Assembly (NCBI GenBank): GCA_029561455.1
Contig: JAKQIY010000041.1
Coordinates: 124,001-188,000 of the forward strand
Origin: a bacterium
GTDB lineage: Bacteria; Zhuqueibacterota; Zhuqueibacteria; Residuimicrobiales; Krinioviventaceae
Length of the DNA stretch: 64,000 nucleotides
Direction of reading: 5' to 3'
Program-made: the position numbers and the translations under genes
Shown: piece by piece, positions 53,501 through 61,974 of the stretch
Numbering within the stretch: position 1 is the first letter of the stretch
Layout: the number at the start of each line of letters is the position of its first letter
The notes under the pieces: model-generated
Database searches by the model: none
What the model was told of the DNA's origin: nothing
The model's input: the letters and a program-made list of their open reading frames with translations, nothing else

Positions 53501-54129
53501 ACGGCGGTCTTGACCATGTTCTGGCTTCAGGACGGAATGTTAATATCTTAGTGCTGGATACGGAAGTATATTCCAACACCGGCGGCCAAATGTCCAAATC
53601 CACACCTTTAGGCGCTGTTGCCAAATTTGCCGCTGCCGGTAAACCATTACCCAAAAAAGATGCGGGTATGATCTTTATGACTTATGGTAACATTTATGTT
53701 GCCCGCGTCGCTATGGGTTATAATGACCTGCAAACTGTGAAGGCATTTATTGAAGCGGATGCGTATGACGGTCCGAGTATCATTTTTGCATACTCGCATT
53801 GTATTGCACACGGTATAACCATGCATAAAGGTATGGAAGAACAAAAAGCAGCAGTAGAAAGCGGTCACTACCAGTTATTCCGCTTTAATCCATTGTTGTC
53901 GCAACAAGGCAAAAATCCTCTGATCCTGGATTCCAAAGAACCCAAAATTTCTTTTGAAGATTTTGCTTATCGTGAAAACCGTTTCAAAATGCTCACCAAG
54001 TCCAAACCTGAAAGAGCCAAAATGTTGTTGGACCTGGCGCAAAAAGAGATCAAATCAAGATATCATTTATATTCCGAATGGGCCGGTATCAAATACGAAA
54101 ACGATACTCCCAAAGAAGAAGAAGAATAA
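50545..54129 (+). CDS. nifJ: Pyruvate:ferredoxin (flavodoxin) oxidoreductase
   Basis: 1194 residues from the ATG at 50545. GGAGG at 50535 overlaps an earlier in-frame ATG (50533) and is correctly spaced only for the second. Domain order is that of the single-chain homodimeric enzyme: 'IYPITPSSPMGEWADQYSAE' and 'TFTASQGLLLMIPNMFKIAG' (domain I), gamma-like domain ('IFFGLGSDGTVGANKNSIKI'), ferredoxin domain with two 4Fe-4S motifs 'CIQCGKCSIVCPHA' and 'CTGCTMCVEVCPA', and the TPP domain with 'GACAGCGETPYVKLL' and 'DTEVYSNTGGQMSKSTPLGA'. It decarboxylates pyruvate oxidatively to acetyl-CoA plus CO2, reducing ferredoxin. Typical of anaerobes. A hairpin terminator follows. Confidence 0.96.
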   Translation: MTRQMVTLDGNEAAAYVAHKVNEVIAIYPITPSSPMGEWADQYSAEGQKNIWGTIPQVMEMQSEGGASGAVHGALQTGALTTTFTASQGLLLMIPNMFKIAGELTSTVFHVTARTVATHALSIFGDHGDVMAARSTGWAMLASNSIQEIMDFALISQAATLEARVPFIHFFDGFRSSHEVQKIEQLDVEDIRKMIDDEMVFAHRQRGLSPDRPKLRGTAQNPDVFFQARETINPYYNACPEIVQKAMDKFAKIVGRQYHLFDYVGDPQADRVIVLMGSGAEAAQEAVEYLTEKGEKIGVLKVHLFRPFSVDSFIAALPKTTKAIAVLDRTKEPGAAGEPLYQDVITAITEMHIAGKLPFATFPKIIGGRYGLSSKEFTPAMVKAIYDELKKASPKNHFTIGINEDITNTSLDFDPNFSTESDKVVRAIFFGLGSDGTVGANKNSIKIIGEETSNYAQGYFVYDSKKAGTVTVSHLRFGPKPIHSTYLIDKANFVACHQQFFIEKFNVIEKATTGGTFLLNTLASKEEAWDTLPREIQKTIIDKKLKFYVIDAYDVAKKTGMGVMINTIMQTCFFAISGVLPKDEAIQYIKNAIKKTYGKKGEQVVLKNYNAVDQTLAHLFEVKVPGQVTSKIDMPKTVPDEAPEFVKNVVAKILISKGDDIPTSAFPVDGTFDTGTTQYEKRNIALEIPEWDPEVCIQCGKCSIVCPHAAIRQNVYDPKFLKNAPATFKHTPARGKDFPEGWVFTLQVAPEDCTGCTMCVEVCPAKNKKEVGKKAINMTPQPPIRLQERENYKFFLNLPLMDRREVKVNSVKGSQLLQPLFEYSGACAGCGETPYVKLLTQLFGDRAAIANATGCSSIYGANLPTFPYTKNKEGRGPAWSNSLFEDNAEFGLGYRLTFDKMNEFGRELVQKMASELGDQLAQGILEADQSTETGIYQQRERVSALKEKLKNNKSADAKQLLSIADMLVKKSVWIVGGDGWAYDIGYGGLDHVLASGRNVNILVLDTEVYSNTGGQMSKSTPLGAVAKFAAAGKPLPKKDAGMIFMTYGNIYVARVAMGYNDLQTVKAFIEADAYDGPSIIFAYSHCIAHGITMHKGMEEQKAAVESGHYQLFRFNPLLSQQGKNPLILDSKEPKISFEDFAYRENRFKMLTKSKPERAKMLLDLAQKEIKSRYHLYSEWAGIKYENDTPKEEEE

Positions 54130-54149
54130 TAATACTTTAATTAAACGCA

Positions 54150-54177
54150 GGAGCGTATCGCAAGATACGCTCCCTTT
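54150..54177 (+). terminator. Hairpin after nifJ
   Basis: GGAGCGTATC, GCAA tetraloop, GATACGCTCC, then CTTT. A perfect 10-bp stem with a GNRA loop. The T-run is short, so it may terminate only partially and stabilise the nifJ mRNA end while allowing read-through to the next gene. Confidence 0.65.
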
Positions 54178-54205
54178 AACCATGAAAATGAAAGGATAGC
54201 GAAAC

Positions 54206-55210
54206 ATGGATTTGACAACCAACTATATGGGACTCAAATTAAAAAATCCCCTTGTTCCTTCTGCTTCTCCGCTATCGAAAGATTTGGATAATATTAAAAA
54301 GCTGGAAGACGCCGGGGCGGCAGCAATTGTTTTATACTCTATATTTGAAGAACAAATATCTTACGAAGCTGAGGAAATGGATTATTTTTTGACCCAGGGT
54401 ACCAACAGTTATGCCGAAGCGTTGAGTTATTTTCCGGAACCTGATAATTACTATCGCGGACCGGAAGAGTACCTTAAACATATTCAGCAAGCTAAAAAAT
54501 CTACCAATATACCAGTTATAGCCAGTTTGAATGGCGTTTCAACCGGTGGATGGATCGATTATGCCAAAAAAATAGAACAAGCCGGCGCTGATGCTTTGGA
54601 ACTGAATGTCTATTTTTTAGCTACCGATACCAAAATGGAAAGCCGTCAAATTGAAAATCAGTACAAAATCATTCTGCAAGCAGTTAAAGCAAATGTAAAG
54701 ATACCGGTTGCTATGAAATTGAGCCCTTATTTTAGTTCCCTGGCCAGAATAGCCAAAGAACTGGATGAAGCTGGCGCCAATGGCCTGGTATTATTTAACC
54801 GTTTCTATCAACCCGATTTAGACCTGGATGAACTTGAAGTGAAACCGGGTGTAGTTTTAAGCAGCTCCAACGACCTGCGTTTACCATTACGCTGGATTGC
54901 GATTTTAGATGATAAAGTCAAAGCCAGCCTGGCCGGCAGCACCGGCGTCCATACGGCAATTGATGCACTTAAATTAATTGCTGCCGGCGCTGATATTGCA
55001 CAAATGTGTGCGGCCTTGTTACTTAACGGCCCGGCTTATCTTGGTAAAGTATTGCAGGAAATGAATCGTTGGCTGGAAACTAAAGAATACGATTCACTGT
55101 CAACATTACGCGGCAGTATGAATCAAAAAGCCGTTAAAAATCCGGCTTCATTCGAACGAGCCAATTACATGAAAGCTCTTAACGAATTTTCCAATAAATA
55201 TACACGATAA
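54206..55210 (+). CDS. Dihydroorotate dehydrogenase-like FMN protein
   Basis: 334 residues, a TIM-barrel of the DHODH family: 'MDLTTNYMGLKLKNPLVPSA' at the N-terminus, 'IPVIASLNGVSTGGWIDYAK', 'ADALELNVYF' (substrate/FMN region), 'IPVAMKLSPYF' (FMN-binding Lys) and 'LAGSTGVHTAIDALKLIAAG' (phosphate-binding loop). The Cys or Ser base of true PyrD is not evident in the expected 'N.SCPN' position ('ELNVYFLATDT'), so it is probably not a pyrimidine enzyme. Such proteins are often encoded beside nifJ, as here (77 bp), suggesting a ferredoxin- or flavin-linked redox role that has not been defined. Confidence 0.8.
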   Translation: MDLTTNYMGLKLKNPLVPSASPLSKDLDNIKKLEDAGAAAIVLYSIFEEQISYEAEEMDYFLTQGTNSYAEALSYFPEPDNYYRGPEEYLKHIQQAKKSTNIPVIASLNGVSTGGWIDYAKKIEQAGADALELNVYFLATDTKMESRQIENQYKIILQAVKANVKIPVAMKLSPYFSSLARIAKELDEAGANGLVLFNRFYQPDLDLDELEVKPGVVLSSSNDLRLPLRWIAILDDKVKASLAGSTGVHTAIDALKLIAAGADIAQMCAALLLNGPAYLGKVLQEMNRWLETKEYDSLSTLRGSMNQKAVKNPASFERANYMKALNEFSNKYTR

Positions 55211-55225
55211 TATAATTTAATTAAG

Positions 55226-55260
55226 AAAAAGCCGGGCTGATAAAGTTCCGGCTTTTTTTT
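55226..55260 (+). terminator. Rho-independent terminator before rpmH
   Basis: AAAAAGCCGG, 12-nt loop, CCGGCTTTTTTTT. It separates the nifJ locus from the rpmH operon. Confidence 0.88.
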
Positions 55261-55347
55261 ATATATACCAAATAAAATTCTTGCTTTTTATCTATTTTTT
55301 TTGTAAAATTATTGCTTTAAAATGAATAACTTTTTAATGAGGAACTG

Positions 55348-55494
55348 ATGAAGAGAACATTTCAGCCCAGCCGACGGAAAAGAATTAACAAACACGGTTT
55401 TCGTGAAAGAATGAGTACCAAGGACGGCCGGCTTGTATTAAAAAGAAGAAGAGCCAAAGGCCGTAAAAAATTAACAGTAAGTGATGAATTATAA
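55348..55494 (+). CDS. rpmH: 50S ribosomal protein L34
   Basis: 48 codons. '[20 protein letters not shown]' followed by '[20 protein letters not shown]' is a canonical bL34 sequence with four extra C-terminal residues. GAGGAA precedes the ATG at good spacing. It is the first gene of the conserved rpmH-rnpA-yidD-yidC-mnmE-mnmG-rsmG cluster and lies 5 bp before rnpA. Confidence 0.97.
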   Translation: MKRTFQPSRRKRINKHGFRERMSTKDGRLVLKRRRAKGRKKLTVSDEL

Positions 55495-55499
55495 TATTT

Positions 55500-55832
55500 G
55501 TGAAAAAACTGACTCTGTTAAAATCTTCTATTATTAAAAAAAATTCAGAGTTTAATGAAATTTTCACAACGGGGAAATTTTTTTCATCTATTTACTTTAA
55601 GGCATATACTCTACCCTGTTCAGCTGTGAAAATTGGTTTTACGACCCAACGTGGTCTTAAAACCAAACCACAGCGAAATCGGATCAAAAGAATAACCAGG
55701 GAATTATGGAGAAAAAATTTCCCCCAATACCAGCTTGCTGCAAAAATTATTTTTACCGCAAAAGCAAAAATATTAAATGTGAGTCATCTTGATTTGGAAA
55801 AGGATTTTAATGATCTTTTAAAACAGCTGTGA
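55500..55832 (+). CDS. rnpA: Ribonuclease P protein component
   Basis: 110 residues, GTG start. The RNase P signature '[18 protein letters not shown]' (RNR-x-KR) is present. The N-terminus '[20 protein letters not shown]' fits the family's 'L.k..dF..v...G' pattern. It binds the catalytic RNA and the 5' leader of pre-tRNA. It lies between rpmH and yidD as in most bacteria. Confidence 0.93.
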   Translation: MKKLTLLKSSIIKKNSEFNEIFTTGKFFSSIYFKAYTLPCSAVKIGFTTQRGLKTKPQRNRIKRITRELWRKNFPQYQLAAKIIFTAKAKILNVSHLDLEKDFNDLLKQL

Positions 55833-55857
55833 TCACTTGAATACTATTGAAAATAAT

Positions 55858-56088
55858 ATGTTAAAATTTCTAAATATAATATGTATTAAAGGAGCAGTTC
55901 TGTTAATTCGTTTATACCAGCTTTTTATTTCTCCGCTTTTTCCAAATACTTGCAAATATTACCCTTCTTGTTCCACTTATACAATACAAGCACTTAAAAA
56001 ATATGGATTCCTGAAAGGTTCAATCAAAGCAGTAAATAGAATACTGCGTTGTAATCCTTTTTCGGATGGGGGTTATGATCCTGTTTAA
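55858..56088 (+). CDS. yidD: Membrane protein insertion efficiency factor YidD
   Basis: 76 residues from the ATG at 55858; a TTG at 55837 would add seven unconserved residues. '[20 protein letters not shown]', '[15 protein letters not shown]' and '[16 protein letters not shown]' are the YidD signature with conserved cysteines. A membrane-associated helper of YidC-mediated insertion, directly upstream of yidC. Confidence 0.94.
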   Translation: MLKFLNIICIKGAVLLIRLYQLFISPLFPNTCKYYPSCSTYTIQALKKYGFLKGSIKAVNRILRCNPFSDGGYDPV

Positions 56089-56122
56089 TTGATAATTTAT
56101 TAACCTGGAAATTGAGACTCGT

Positions 56123-57895
56123 ATGGATATGAACAAAAAAACAATTCTGGCTTTTCTTCTAATCGGTTTTATTCTGATTCTGGTCAATACTCCTTTTTAT
56201 CAAAAACTGGTCAACCCAAAAGGATATGAAGCCAGACAGAAAGCAATTGCACAGCGCCAGCAACAGGCTTTACAACAACAAGATCAACCGGCATCTACTC
56301 CGGCGCCGATTACTGAACTACAGCCTGCTCATCAACCCGAAGAAAACCAGATCATCCAACCAGGGCTAACACCGCCAGCCGGCATTGTCTATGCAAATAA
56401 ACCTGAACGTCTTTTCACAATTGAAACAGATTTGTATACGGCACAATTTTCAAGTCATGGCGCTGTATTGAAACAATGGAACTTGAAGAAATACCAGGAT
56501 ACAAATAAAAATAATGTGCAAATGATCCCTACCGATGCCGCAGGGACTTTTGCTATTCAATTCGAGACCATCAATGGTGATACATTAAATACCGCCATGT
56601 TGTCATTTGATATTAATGCCGATAGTGTTATTCTGTTACAAAACCAGGATAATGCGACATTATCATTCATTACAAATATCACTGAAACCGGTCAGCTTTT
56701 AAAAGTATATGAGTTTTCCAATAATTCTTATCAGGTTAAACTTGATGTATCCTTGATTAACCTTGATACTTTTATTTCCGGCAAAGCTTATTCTCTCATT
56801 GCTCCTGACGGTTTATTATCAACCGAAAAGATCCTCAAAGATGATATGATGTATGCCAAGGCCGGATTTGCTGCAAATGGCAAGATAAATAAAAATTACA
56901 AGGCTAACGGGCATCTTAACAAAATCCAGGCTTCTATTGACTGGGTCGGTGTGCGTACCAAATACTTTACTTTATCAATAATACCGCAAGACAGAAAAGG
57001 GGATTATGCGGAAATTATTGGTCATGAACTACCGGTACCCGGCTTGACCAAAGATAAGTGGAAAAAATTTGCTATTGGCCTGGTCATGCCATATTTGGGC
57101 GAAACCCGGCAGGAGAACAGTTTTATTCTTTATATAGGGCCACTGGATAGCGACCTTTTAAAGACGTTACAGGTCAAGCTGGAAGATTTTCTGGATATGG
57201 GCGCCAAAATTATTTATCCCTTTAGCGTTGCCATTTTATGGAGTTTCAAAAAATTACATTTATTCATACCCAATTATGGTATTGTGCTGATTATCTTTTC
57301 TATTCTTATCAAAATTATCATCTATCCTCTGACACATAAAAGTTTTGAATCCATGAAACGGATGCAAAGTTTAGCGCCAAAACTTAATGAATTAAAGGAA
57401 AAGTACAAAAGCGATCCGCAGCGCCTGAACCAGGAAACCATGAAACTTTATAAACAGGAAAAGGTTAATCCTATGGGCAGCTGCCTGCCAACCTTATTAC
57501 AATTACCCTTACTTTGGGCTTTGTTTATAGTTTTTAGAACTACAATTGAACTTCGCCATGAACCGTTTTTCTGGTGGATCAAAGACCTTTCCAATCCCGA
57601 TACGATTGCAACTTTACCTTTTGCTATTCCGCTATACGGAGACTCGATCAATATATTACCCTTGTTCATGGGCATAACCATGTTCATTCAACAAAAAATG
57701 ACCATGACTGACCCGAAACAAAAAATGTTACTTTATTTTATGCCGATCTTTTTAACTTTATTATTTAATTCGTTCCCATCCGGTTTAAATTTGTATTATG
57801 CATTATTTAACATATTATCAATTATACAGCAAAAATGGCTGGTTCCCGATACCCAACCGGTACAAGTTGAAGCTGTAGCTAAAAAGAAAAAATAA
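56123..57895 (+). CDS. yidC: Membrane protein insertase YidC
   Basis: 590 residues. N-terminal transmembrane helix (about 7-24), then a Gln/Pro-rich linker (about 40-90). A periplasmic beta-supersandwich domain (about 95-345) follows. The conserved Oxa1 core with five helices starts at 'MGAKIIYPFSVAILWSFKKL' and includes 'NYGIVLIIFSILIKIIIYPL', 'NPMGSCLPTLLQLPLLWALF' and 'FPSGLNLYYALFNILSIIQQ'. It ends in a basic tail ('EAVAKKKK') that may contact the ribosome. Gram-negative-type length. It inserts proteins into the inner membrane with or without SecYEG. Confidence 0.95.
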   Translation: MDMNKKTILAFLLIGFILILVNTPFYQKLVNPKGYEARQKAIAQRQQQALQQQDQPASTPAPITELQPAHQPEENQIIQPGLTPPAGIVYANKPERLFTIETDLYTAQFSSHGAVLKQWNLKKYQDTNKNNVQMIPTDAAGTFAIQFETINGDTLNTAMLSFDINADSVILLQNQDNATLSFITNITETGQLLKVYEFSNNSYQVKLDVSLINLDTFISGKAYSLIAPDGLLSTEKILKDDMMYAKAGFAANGKINKNYKANGHLNKIQASIDWVGVRTKYFTLSIIPQDRKGDYAEIIGHELPVPGLTKDKWKKFAIGLVMPYLGETRQENSFILYIGPLDSDLLKTLQVKLEDFLDMGAKIIYPFSVAILWSFKKLHLFIPNYGIVLIIFSILIKIIIYPLTHKSFESMKRMQSLAPKLNELKEKYKSDPQRLNQETMKLYKQEKVNPMGSCLPTLLQLPLLWALFIVFRTTIELRHEPFFWWIKDLSNPDTIATLPFAIPLYGDSINILPLFMGITMFIQQKMTMTDPKQKMLLYFMPIFLTLLFNSFPSGLNLYYALFNILSIIQQKWLVPDTQPVQVEAVAKKKK

Positions 57896-57920
57896 TTAAT
57901 TAATTAAAATTTCCTTTTTC

Positions 57921-57955
57921 AGCCCTGCTGTTTACCGGCGGGGCTTTGTTATTTA
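57921..57955 (+). terminator. Probable terminator between yidC and mnmE
   Basis: AGCCCTGC ... GCGGGGCT then TTGTTATTT: 8-bp stem with one G-T pair and a broken T-run. Its end lies 12 bp before the mnmE start, so attenuation is possible. Confidence 0.5.
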
Positions 57956-57966
57956 ATAATTATTTT

Positions 57967-59355
57967 ATGTTAACATCACTTCAAGATACAATCACTGCCA
58001 TCGCCACACCAAGAGGACATGGCGCCATTGCCGTCATCCGGATCAGTGGACAAAAAAGTCTGCATATTGCCCAAATGATCTTTACTCCATATTATACCGG
58101 GCAAGTAATCCAAAAAGGCAAAGCGACCCTGGGATATATCACCAACACACAGAGCGACATTGTTACTAACATTGACCAGGTTATTATCACCTTTTATTGC
58201 AACCCCCATTCATACACCGGCGAAGATATAATAGAGATCAGTTGCCATGGCGGATCGTTTATTGTGCAGGAAATTTTGCAGCTCATTTTACAACATGGCG
58301 CCCGGCTTGCCGAACCCGGCGAATTTACCCAGCGCGCTTTTTTAAACGGCAAACTTGATCTGGTCCAGGCTGAATCCGTTAACGATCTGATCAATGCGCG
58401 AACTCAATCCAGCCTCCAGTTATCATTTACTCAATTAAAAGGAGGACTATCAACAGACCTGTCAACTCTTAAAAACGCGCTACGACAGGAACTGGCCCTC
58501 TTAGAACACGAGCTGGATTTTTCCGAAGAAGAAATGCAATTTTCTTCCCGACAAAAGCTGGTTAAAGATATTACAACATTTATTACTCATTTAAATGATC
58601 TGGTCCAGTCATTTCAATTTGGCAAGATCATTCGTGAGGGTGCGCGCATCGTAATTACCGGCAAACCCAATGTCGGCAAATCCAGCATCCTCAACCGGCT
58701 CCTTCGTGAAGACAGGGCCATAGTCTCGGAAATACCCGGCACAACCCGTGATTCTCTTGAAGAATCTTTAAATATTGACGGAGTATTATTTGTCGTAATC
58801 GATACGGCCGGTCTGCGAAAAACCACAGATCTCATCGAAGCGGAGGGTGTCCGCCGCACCGAGAACCTGGTAAAAACCGCCGATATTATATTACACATCA
58901 TCGACAGCAGTAATCCGGATGCTTTAAATGAACCCTTACAGTTCACGGTCGCAGCCCGGCAAAAAATGATCATTGTATTTAATAAAATTGATATTTATAA
59001 ACCGGATATTGTCGCATTACTGGAAAACATCTACAAGGCAAACCCCATTGTCAAGTTGTCGGCAAAAACTGGTGAAGGTTTCGAATTTCTCAAAAAGGAA
59101 ATGCTTGATTATGTTTTAAAAGAGCAAAATTTTCCCTTGTCGCAAACCATAAGCAACGTCAGGCATCTTAACGCGCTGGAACGCTGCCGGGATTTTTTAC
59201 GAAACACCCTTACATCGCTTGACGGGCAGTTGCCGCCGGAGTTTATAGCTATGGACATTCGCGGCGCATTAAACTGTATTGGTGAAATAACCGGCGAAGT
59301 GACTGGCGATGATATTATTAACGACATTTTTTCACATTTTTGTATAGGCAAATAA
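57967..59355 (+). CDS. mnmE: tRNA uridine-5-carboxymethylaminomethyl modification GTPase MnmE
   Basis: 462 residues from the ATG at 57967 ('[20 protein letters not shown]'); an upstream in-frame TTG lies inside the terminator. N-terminal THF-binding domain with '[13 protein letters not shown]' and '[20 protein letters not shown]'. The G domain has P-loop '[12 protein letters not shown]', 'IPGTTRDS', 'DTAGLR' and 'FNKID'. The C-terminal catalytic motif 'FCIGK' is intact. It acts with MnmG to modify wobble U34 of tRNAs. Confidence 0.96.
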   Translation: MLTSLQDTITAIATPRGHGAIAVIRISGQKSLHIAQMIFTPYYTGQVIQKGKATLGYITNTQSDIVTNIDQVIITFYCNPHSYTGEDIIEISCHGGSFIVQEILQLILQHGARLAEPGEFTQRAFLNGKLDLVQAESVNDLINARTQSSLQLSFTQLKGGLSTDLSTLKNALRQELALLEHELDFSEEEMQFSSRQKLVKDITTFITHLNDLVQSFQFGKIIREGARIVITGKPNVGKSSILNRLLREDRAIVSEIPGTTRDSLEESLNIDGVLFVVIDTAGLRKTTDLIEAEGVRRTENLVKTADIILHIIDSSNPDALNEPLQFTVAARQKMIIVFNKIDIYKPDIVALLENIYKANPIVKLSAKTGEGFEFLKKEMLDYVLKEQNFPLSQTISNVRHLNALERCRDFLRNTLTSLDGQLPPEFIAMDIRGALNCIGEITGEVTGDDIINDIFSHFCIGK

Positions 59356-59360
59356 TGTTT

Positions 59361-59376
59361 TGTTCCACGTGGAACA
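59361..59376. promoter_or_regulatory. parS-like ParB-binding palindrome, copy 1
   Basis: TGTTCCACGTGGAACA, a perfect 16-bp palindrome differing from the general parS consensus TGTTTCACGTGAAACA by one symmetric change and matching the variant used in pseudomonads. It is located between the mnmE stop and mnmG start, close to the candidate origin. Confidence 0.8.
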
Positions 59377-59392
59377 TTATCTGAAAGACGCT

Positions 59393-61297
59393 ATGGAATT
59401 AACCTCCTTTGATATTATAGTCATTGGCGCCGGACACGCCGGTTGTGAAGCCGCACTGGCTGCCGCCCGAATGGGCGCCAAAACGCTGCTTACGACTATT
59501 AACCTGTTTACCGTTGCACAAATGTCTTGCAACCCGGCAATCGGCGGCCTGGCCAAAGGGCACCTCGTTAAAGAAATAGATGTTCTGGGCGGCGAAATGG
59601 GAGTCATTGCCGACAAATCCGCCATTCAATTTAAACTGCTCAATAAATCCAAAGGGCCGGCTGTGTGGTCTCTGCGCACCCAGAACGACCGGGTCGCCTA
59701 TTCTCTTTATATGAAACAAACGCTGGAACAACAAGATAGTTTATTCCTGCTGCAACATGATGTTGTCAATTTAATAATAAAAGATAAACTGGTTAAGGGT
59801 ATTATTACCGAAACCGGCGAGAAGATCAGTTCCCGCGCCGTCATCTTATGCAACGGAACTTTTTTAAACGGACTCATTCATATCGGTTTAAAAAATTACC
59901 AGGGCGGACGCTCCGGCGAACCGGCCTCGGTTGGTATCAGCGGACAATTAAAGGAGGCAGGAATCCAGGTCGGGCGGCTTAAAACCGGTACTCCGCCGCG
60001 CATCGACGGTAGGTCAATAGACAGATACAGTATGGAAATTCAGAACGGCGATCCTGTTCCGCAAGCCTTTTCATTCCGTAATGATAAAATTAAGGTTCAA
60101 CAAATTCCCTGTTATTTAACCCGCACGACCACGGAAACACATGCTATATTACGATCCGGACTGGATCGTTCCCCGCTCTATGCCGGGGTTATTAAGGGCA
60201 TCGGGCCGCGCTATTGTCCCTCGGTTGAAGATAAAATCGTCCGTTTTGCGGACAAGGAAGCGCACCAGATCTTTTTGGAACCGGAAGGTCGTAATACTAA
60301 TGAATATTATGTCAACGGTTTTGCCACCAGCCTTCCTGAAGATGTTCAGCTCAAGGCATTGCGCTCCATTCCCGGTATGGAACACGTCATCATCACCCGG
60401 CCGGGATATGCTATTGAATATGACTATTTTCCACCGACCCAACTCTATCCGACCCTGGAATCCAAGTATTTATCAGGACTTTATTGCGCCGGGCAGATCA
60501 ACGGCACATCCGGGTATGAAGAAGCCGCCGCCCAGGGCATGATGGCCGGAATAAACGCCGTTCTGAAAATTCGCGGCGCACAGCCCCTGATATTTTCCCG
60601 CTCCGAAGCGTATATAGGCGTTTTAATCGACGACCTGGTTACCAAAGAGTTATTTGAACCTTATCGCATGTTTACCTCGCGGGCTGAACACCGTTTATTG
60701 TTACGACAGGATAATGCCGATCTGCGCTTGATGGAACACGGCTACAATCTTGGGTTACTGCCAAAAACTTTGTATACCGATATGATAAGGCGCAAAAAAT
60801 CTATTGCCGAGACTCTGCACTTTTTAAAACAATACCGTCCTTCCGTTGAGCAGGCAAACCCGATTTTGCAACGTAAGGGATCTTCGCAGCTTGAAAATGT
60901 CGAAACCCTTGATCGGTTATTAAAGAGACCGGAGATAAACATTACTGATTTTGCTGAACTTTTAGACAAACCGGTATTTGCTGTAAATCCACCAAAATTT
61001 TGGCGTAAGGTTCAGGAGCAGGTCGAGATTGAATGCAAGTATGAAGGATTTTTGCAACGGCAAAACGAACAGGTCCTGCGGCTGCAGGATATGGAAAATA
61101 CCCTCATCCCTGATGATCTGGAATACTCGGCAATGTTATCAATATCTACAGAAGGGCGGGAAAAGTTGAAGCGCATCCGGCCGCGTACCCTGGGCCAGGC
61201 CTCACGGATTTTGGGTGTATCGGCATCGGACGTCTCTGTGTTAATGGTTTATTTACATAAAGCAAAAAGAAAACCCGATGTTCCACGTGGAACATGA
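59393..61297 (+). CDS. mnmG: tRNA uridine-5-carboxymethylaminomethyl modification enzyme MnmG (GidA)
   Basis: 634 residues from the ATG at 59393. An upstream TTG (59360) in frame would add '[10 protein letters not shown]', but that peptide is only the translated parS-like palindrome. FAD-binding '[20 protein letters not shown]', '[20 protein letters not shown]', '[17 protein letters not shown]' and '[20 protein letters not shown]' are the family hallmarks. The C-terminal helical domain binds MnmE. The last residues 'VPRGT' are encoded by the second parS-like site. Confidence 0.96.
   Translation: MELTSFDIIVIGAGHAGCEAALAAARMGAKTLLTTINLFTVAQMSCNPAIGGLAKGHLVKEIDVLGGEMGVIADKSAIQFKLLNKSKGPAVWSLRTQNDRVAYSLYMKQTLEQQDSLFLLQHDVVNLIIKDKLVKGIITETGEKISSRAVILCNGTFLNGLIHIGLKNYQGGRSGEPASVGISGQLKEAGIQVGRLKTGTPPRIDGRSIDRYSMEIQNGDPVPQAFSFRNDKIKVQQIPCYLTRTTTETHAILRSGLDRSPLYAGVIKGIGPRYCPSVEDKIVRFADKEAHQIFLEPEGRNTNEYYVNGFATSLPEDVQLKALRSIPGMEHVIITRPGYAIEYDYFPPTQLYPTLESKYLSGLYCAGQINGTSGYEEAAAQGMMAGINAVLKIRGAQPLIFSRSEAYIGVLIDDLVTKELFEPYRMFTSRAEHRLLLRQDNADLRLMEHGYNLGLLPKTLYTDMIRRKKSIAETLHFLKQYRPSVEQANPILQRKGSSQLENVETLDRLLKRPEINITDFAELLDKPVFAVNPPKFWRKVQEQVEIECKYEGFLQRQNEQVLRLQDMENTLIPDDLEYSAMLSISTEGREKLKRIRPRTLGQASRILGVSASDVSVLMVYLHKAKRKPDVPRGT
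61279..61294. promoter_or_regulatory. parS-like ParB-binding palindrome, copy 2
   Basis: The same 16-bp TGTTCCACGTGGAACA as at 59361, here overlapping the final codons of mnmG, 1.9 kb from copy 1 and 23 bp before rsmG. Exact duplication of a 16-mer palindrome at both ends of one gene is very unlikely by chance. Confidence 0.8.
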
Positions 61298-61316
61298 AAC
61301 ATGAAAAGAAGGCAAA

Positions 61317-61970
61317 ATGCATAAACAAAATGAACACGATTTACAAGTACTAGCCGGCGAATTGTCTTTTACCGAATCCCAGCTCGGTCTGCTTGTTAAA
61401 TATATTGAACTATTGGAGACCTGGCACAAAAAAACCAACCTGGTCTCCACCAATGATCTTCCCCGTATTGTCGGCAAACACATCAGGGAGTCGCTGGAAA
61501 TTCTCCATCATCATCTGCTTGCGGAGCAACAAACCATCATCGATGCCGGGTCCGGCGCCGGATTTCCCGGCATTCCGGTAGCTATTTTATACCCCGATAT
61601 TCGTATGACGCTGGTAGACTCGCGTAAAGTTAAAACATTGTTCCTGCAGGAAGCGGTAGAAGCGTTAGGACTTGAAAATGTCAGCGTGGTCTGCCAGCGC
61701 CTGGAGAAATTGGCTCTGCCAAATAATCAAAATAGCTGTGACCTGGTGCTGGCCCGTGCGGTAGCACATTTACAGGATCTGTGGTTGTGGATTGAACCTT
61801 TGCTCAAACCCGGTGGCGCGCTGGTGGCTTTTAAGGGTGGCGATCTGACTAAAGAAATTTCCGCTTTGCAAAACAAACAACCGAATCTACGTATTGAGAC
61901 GAAACCATATATTTCTACACCAGCTCAGGATGAAAAGATATTGGTAACGGTATTTAAAAAGGCGTTGTGA
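61317..61970 (+). CDS. rsmG: 16S rRNA (guanine-527-N7) methyltransferase RsmG (GidB)
   Basis: 217 residues. 'LLETWHKKTNLVSTND' and 'KHIRESLEI' at the N-terminus, SAM motif 'TIIDAGSGAGFPGIPVAILY' and 'MTLVDSRKVKTLFLQEAVEAL', then 'DLVLARAVAHLQDL', the standard GidB pattern. It methylates N7 of G527 in 16S rRNA. GAAGG precedes the ATG. It follows mnmG as in most genomes and lies 4 bp before mfd. Confidence 0.95.
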   Translation: MHKQNEHDLQVLAGELSFTESQLGLLVKYIELLETWHKKTNLVSTNDLPRIVGKHIRESLEILHHHLLAEQQTIIDAGSGAGFPGIPVAILYPDIRMTLVDSRKVKTLFLQEAVEALGLENVSVVCQRLEKLALPNNQNSCDLVLARAVAHLQDLWLWIEPLLKPGGALVAFKGGDLTKEISALQNKQPNLRIETKPYISTPAQDEKILVTVFKKAL

Positions 61971-61974
61971 ACAA

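Noticed and set aside
59360-59392. Upstream TTG start for mnmG giving an 'FHVEH' N-terminus
   Set aside because: The extension is the translated parS-like palindrome; the ATG at 59393 begins directly before the conserved FAD-binding strand.
61146-61337. Minus-strand frame starting [20 protein letters not shown]
   Set aside because: Antisense of the mnmG end, the parS-like site and the rsmG leader; no support as a gene.
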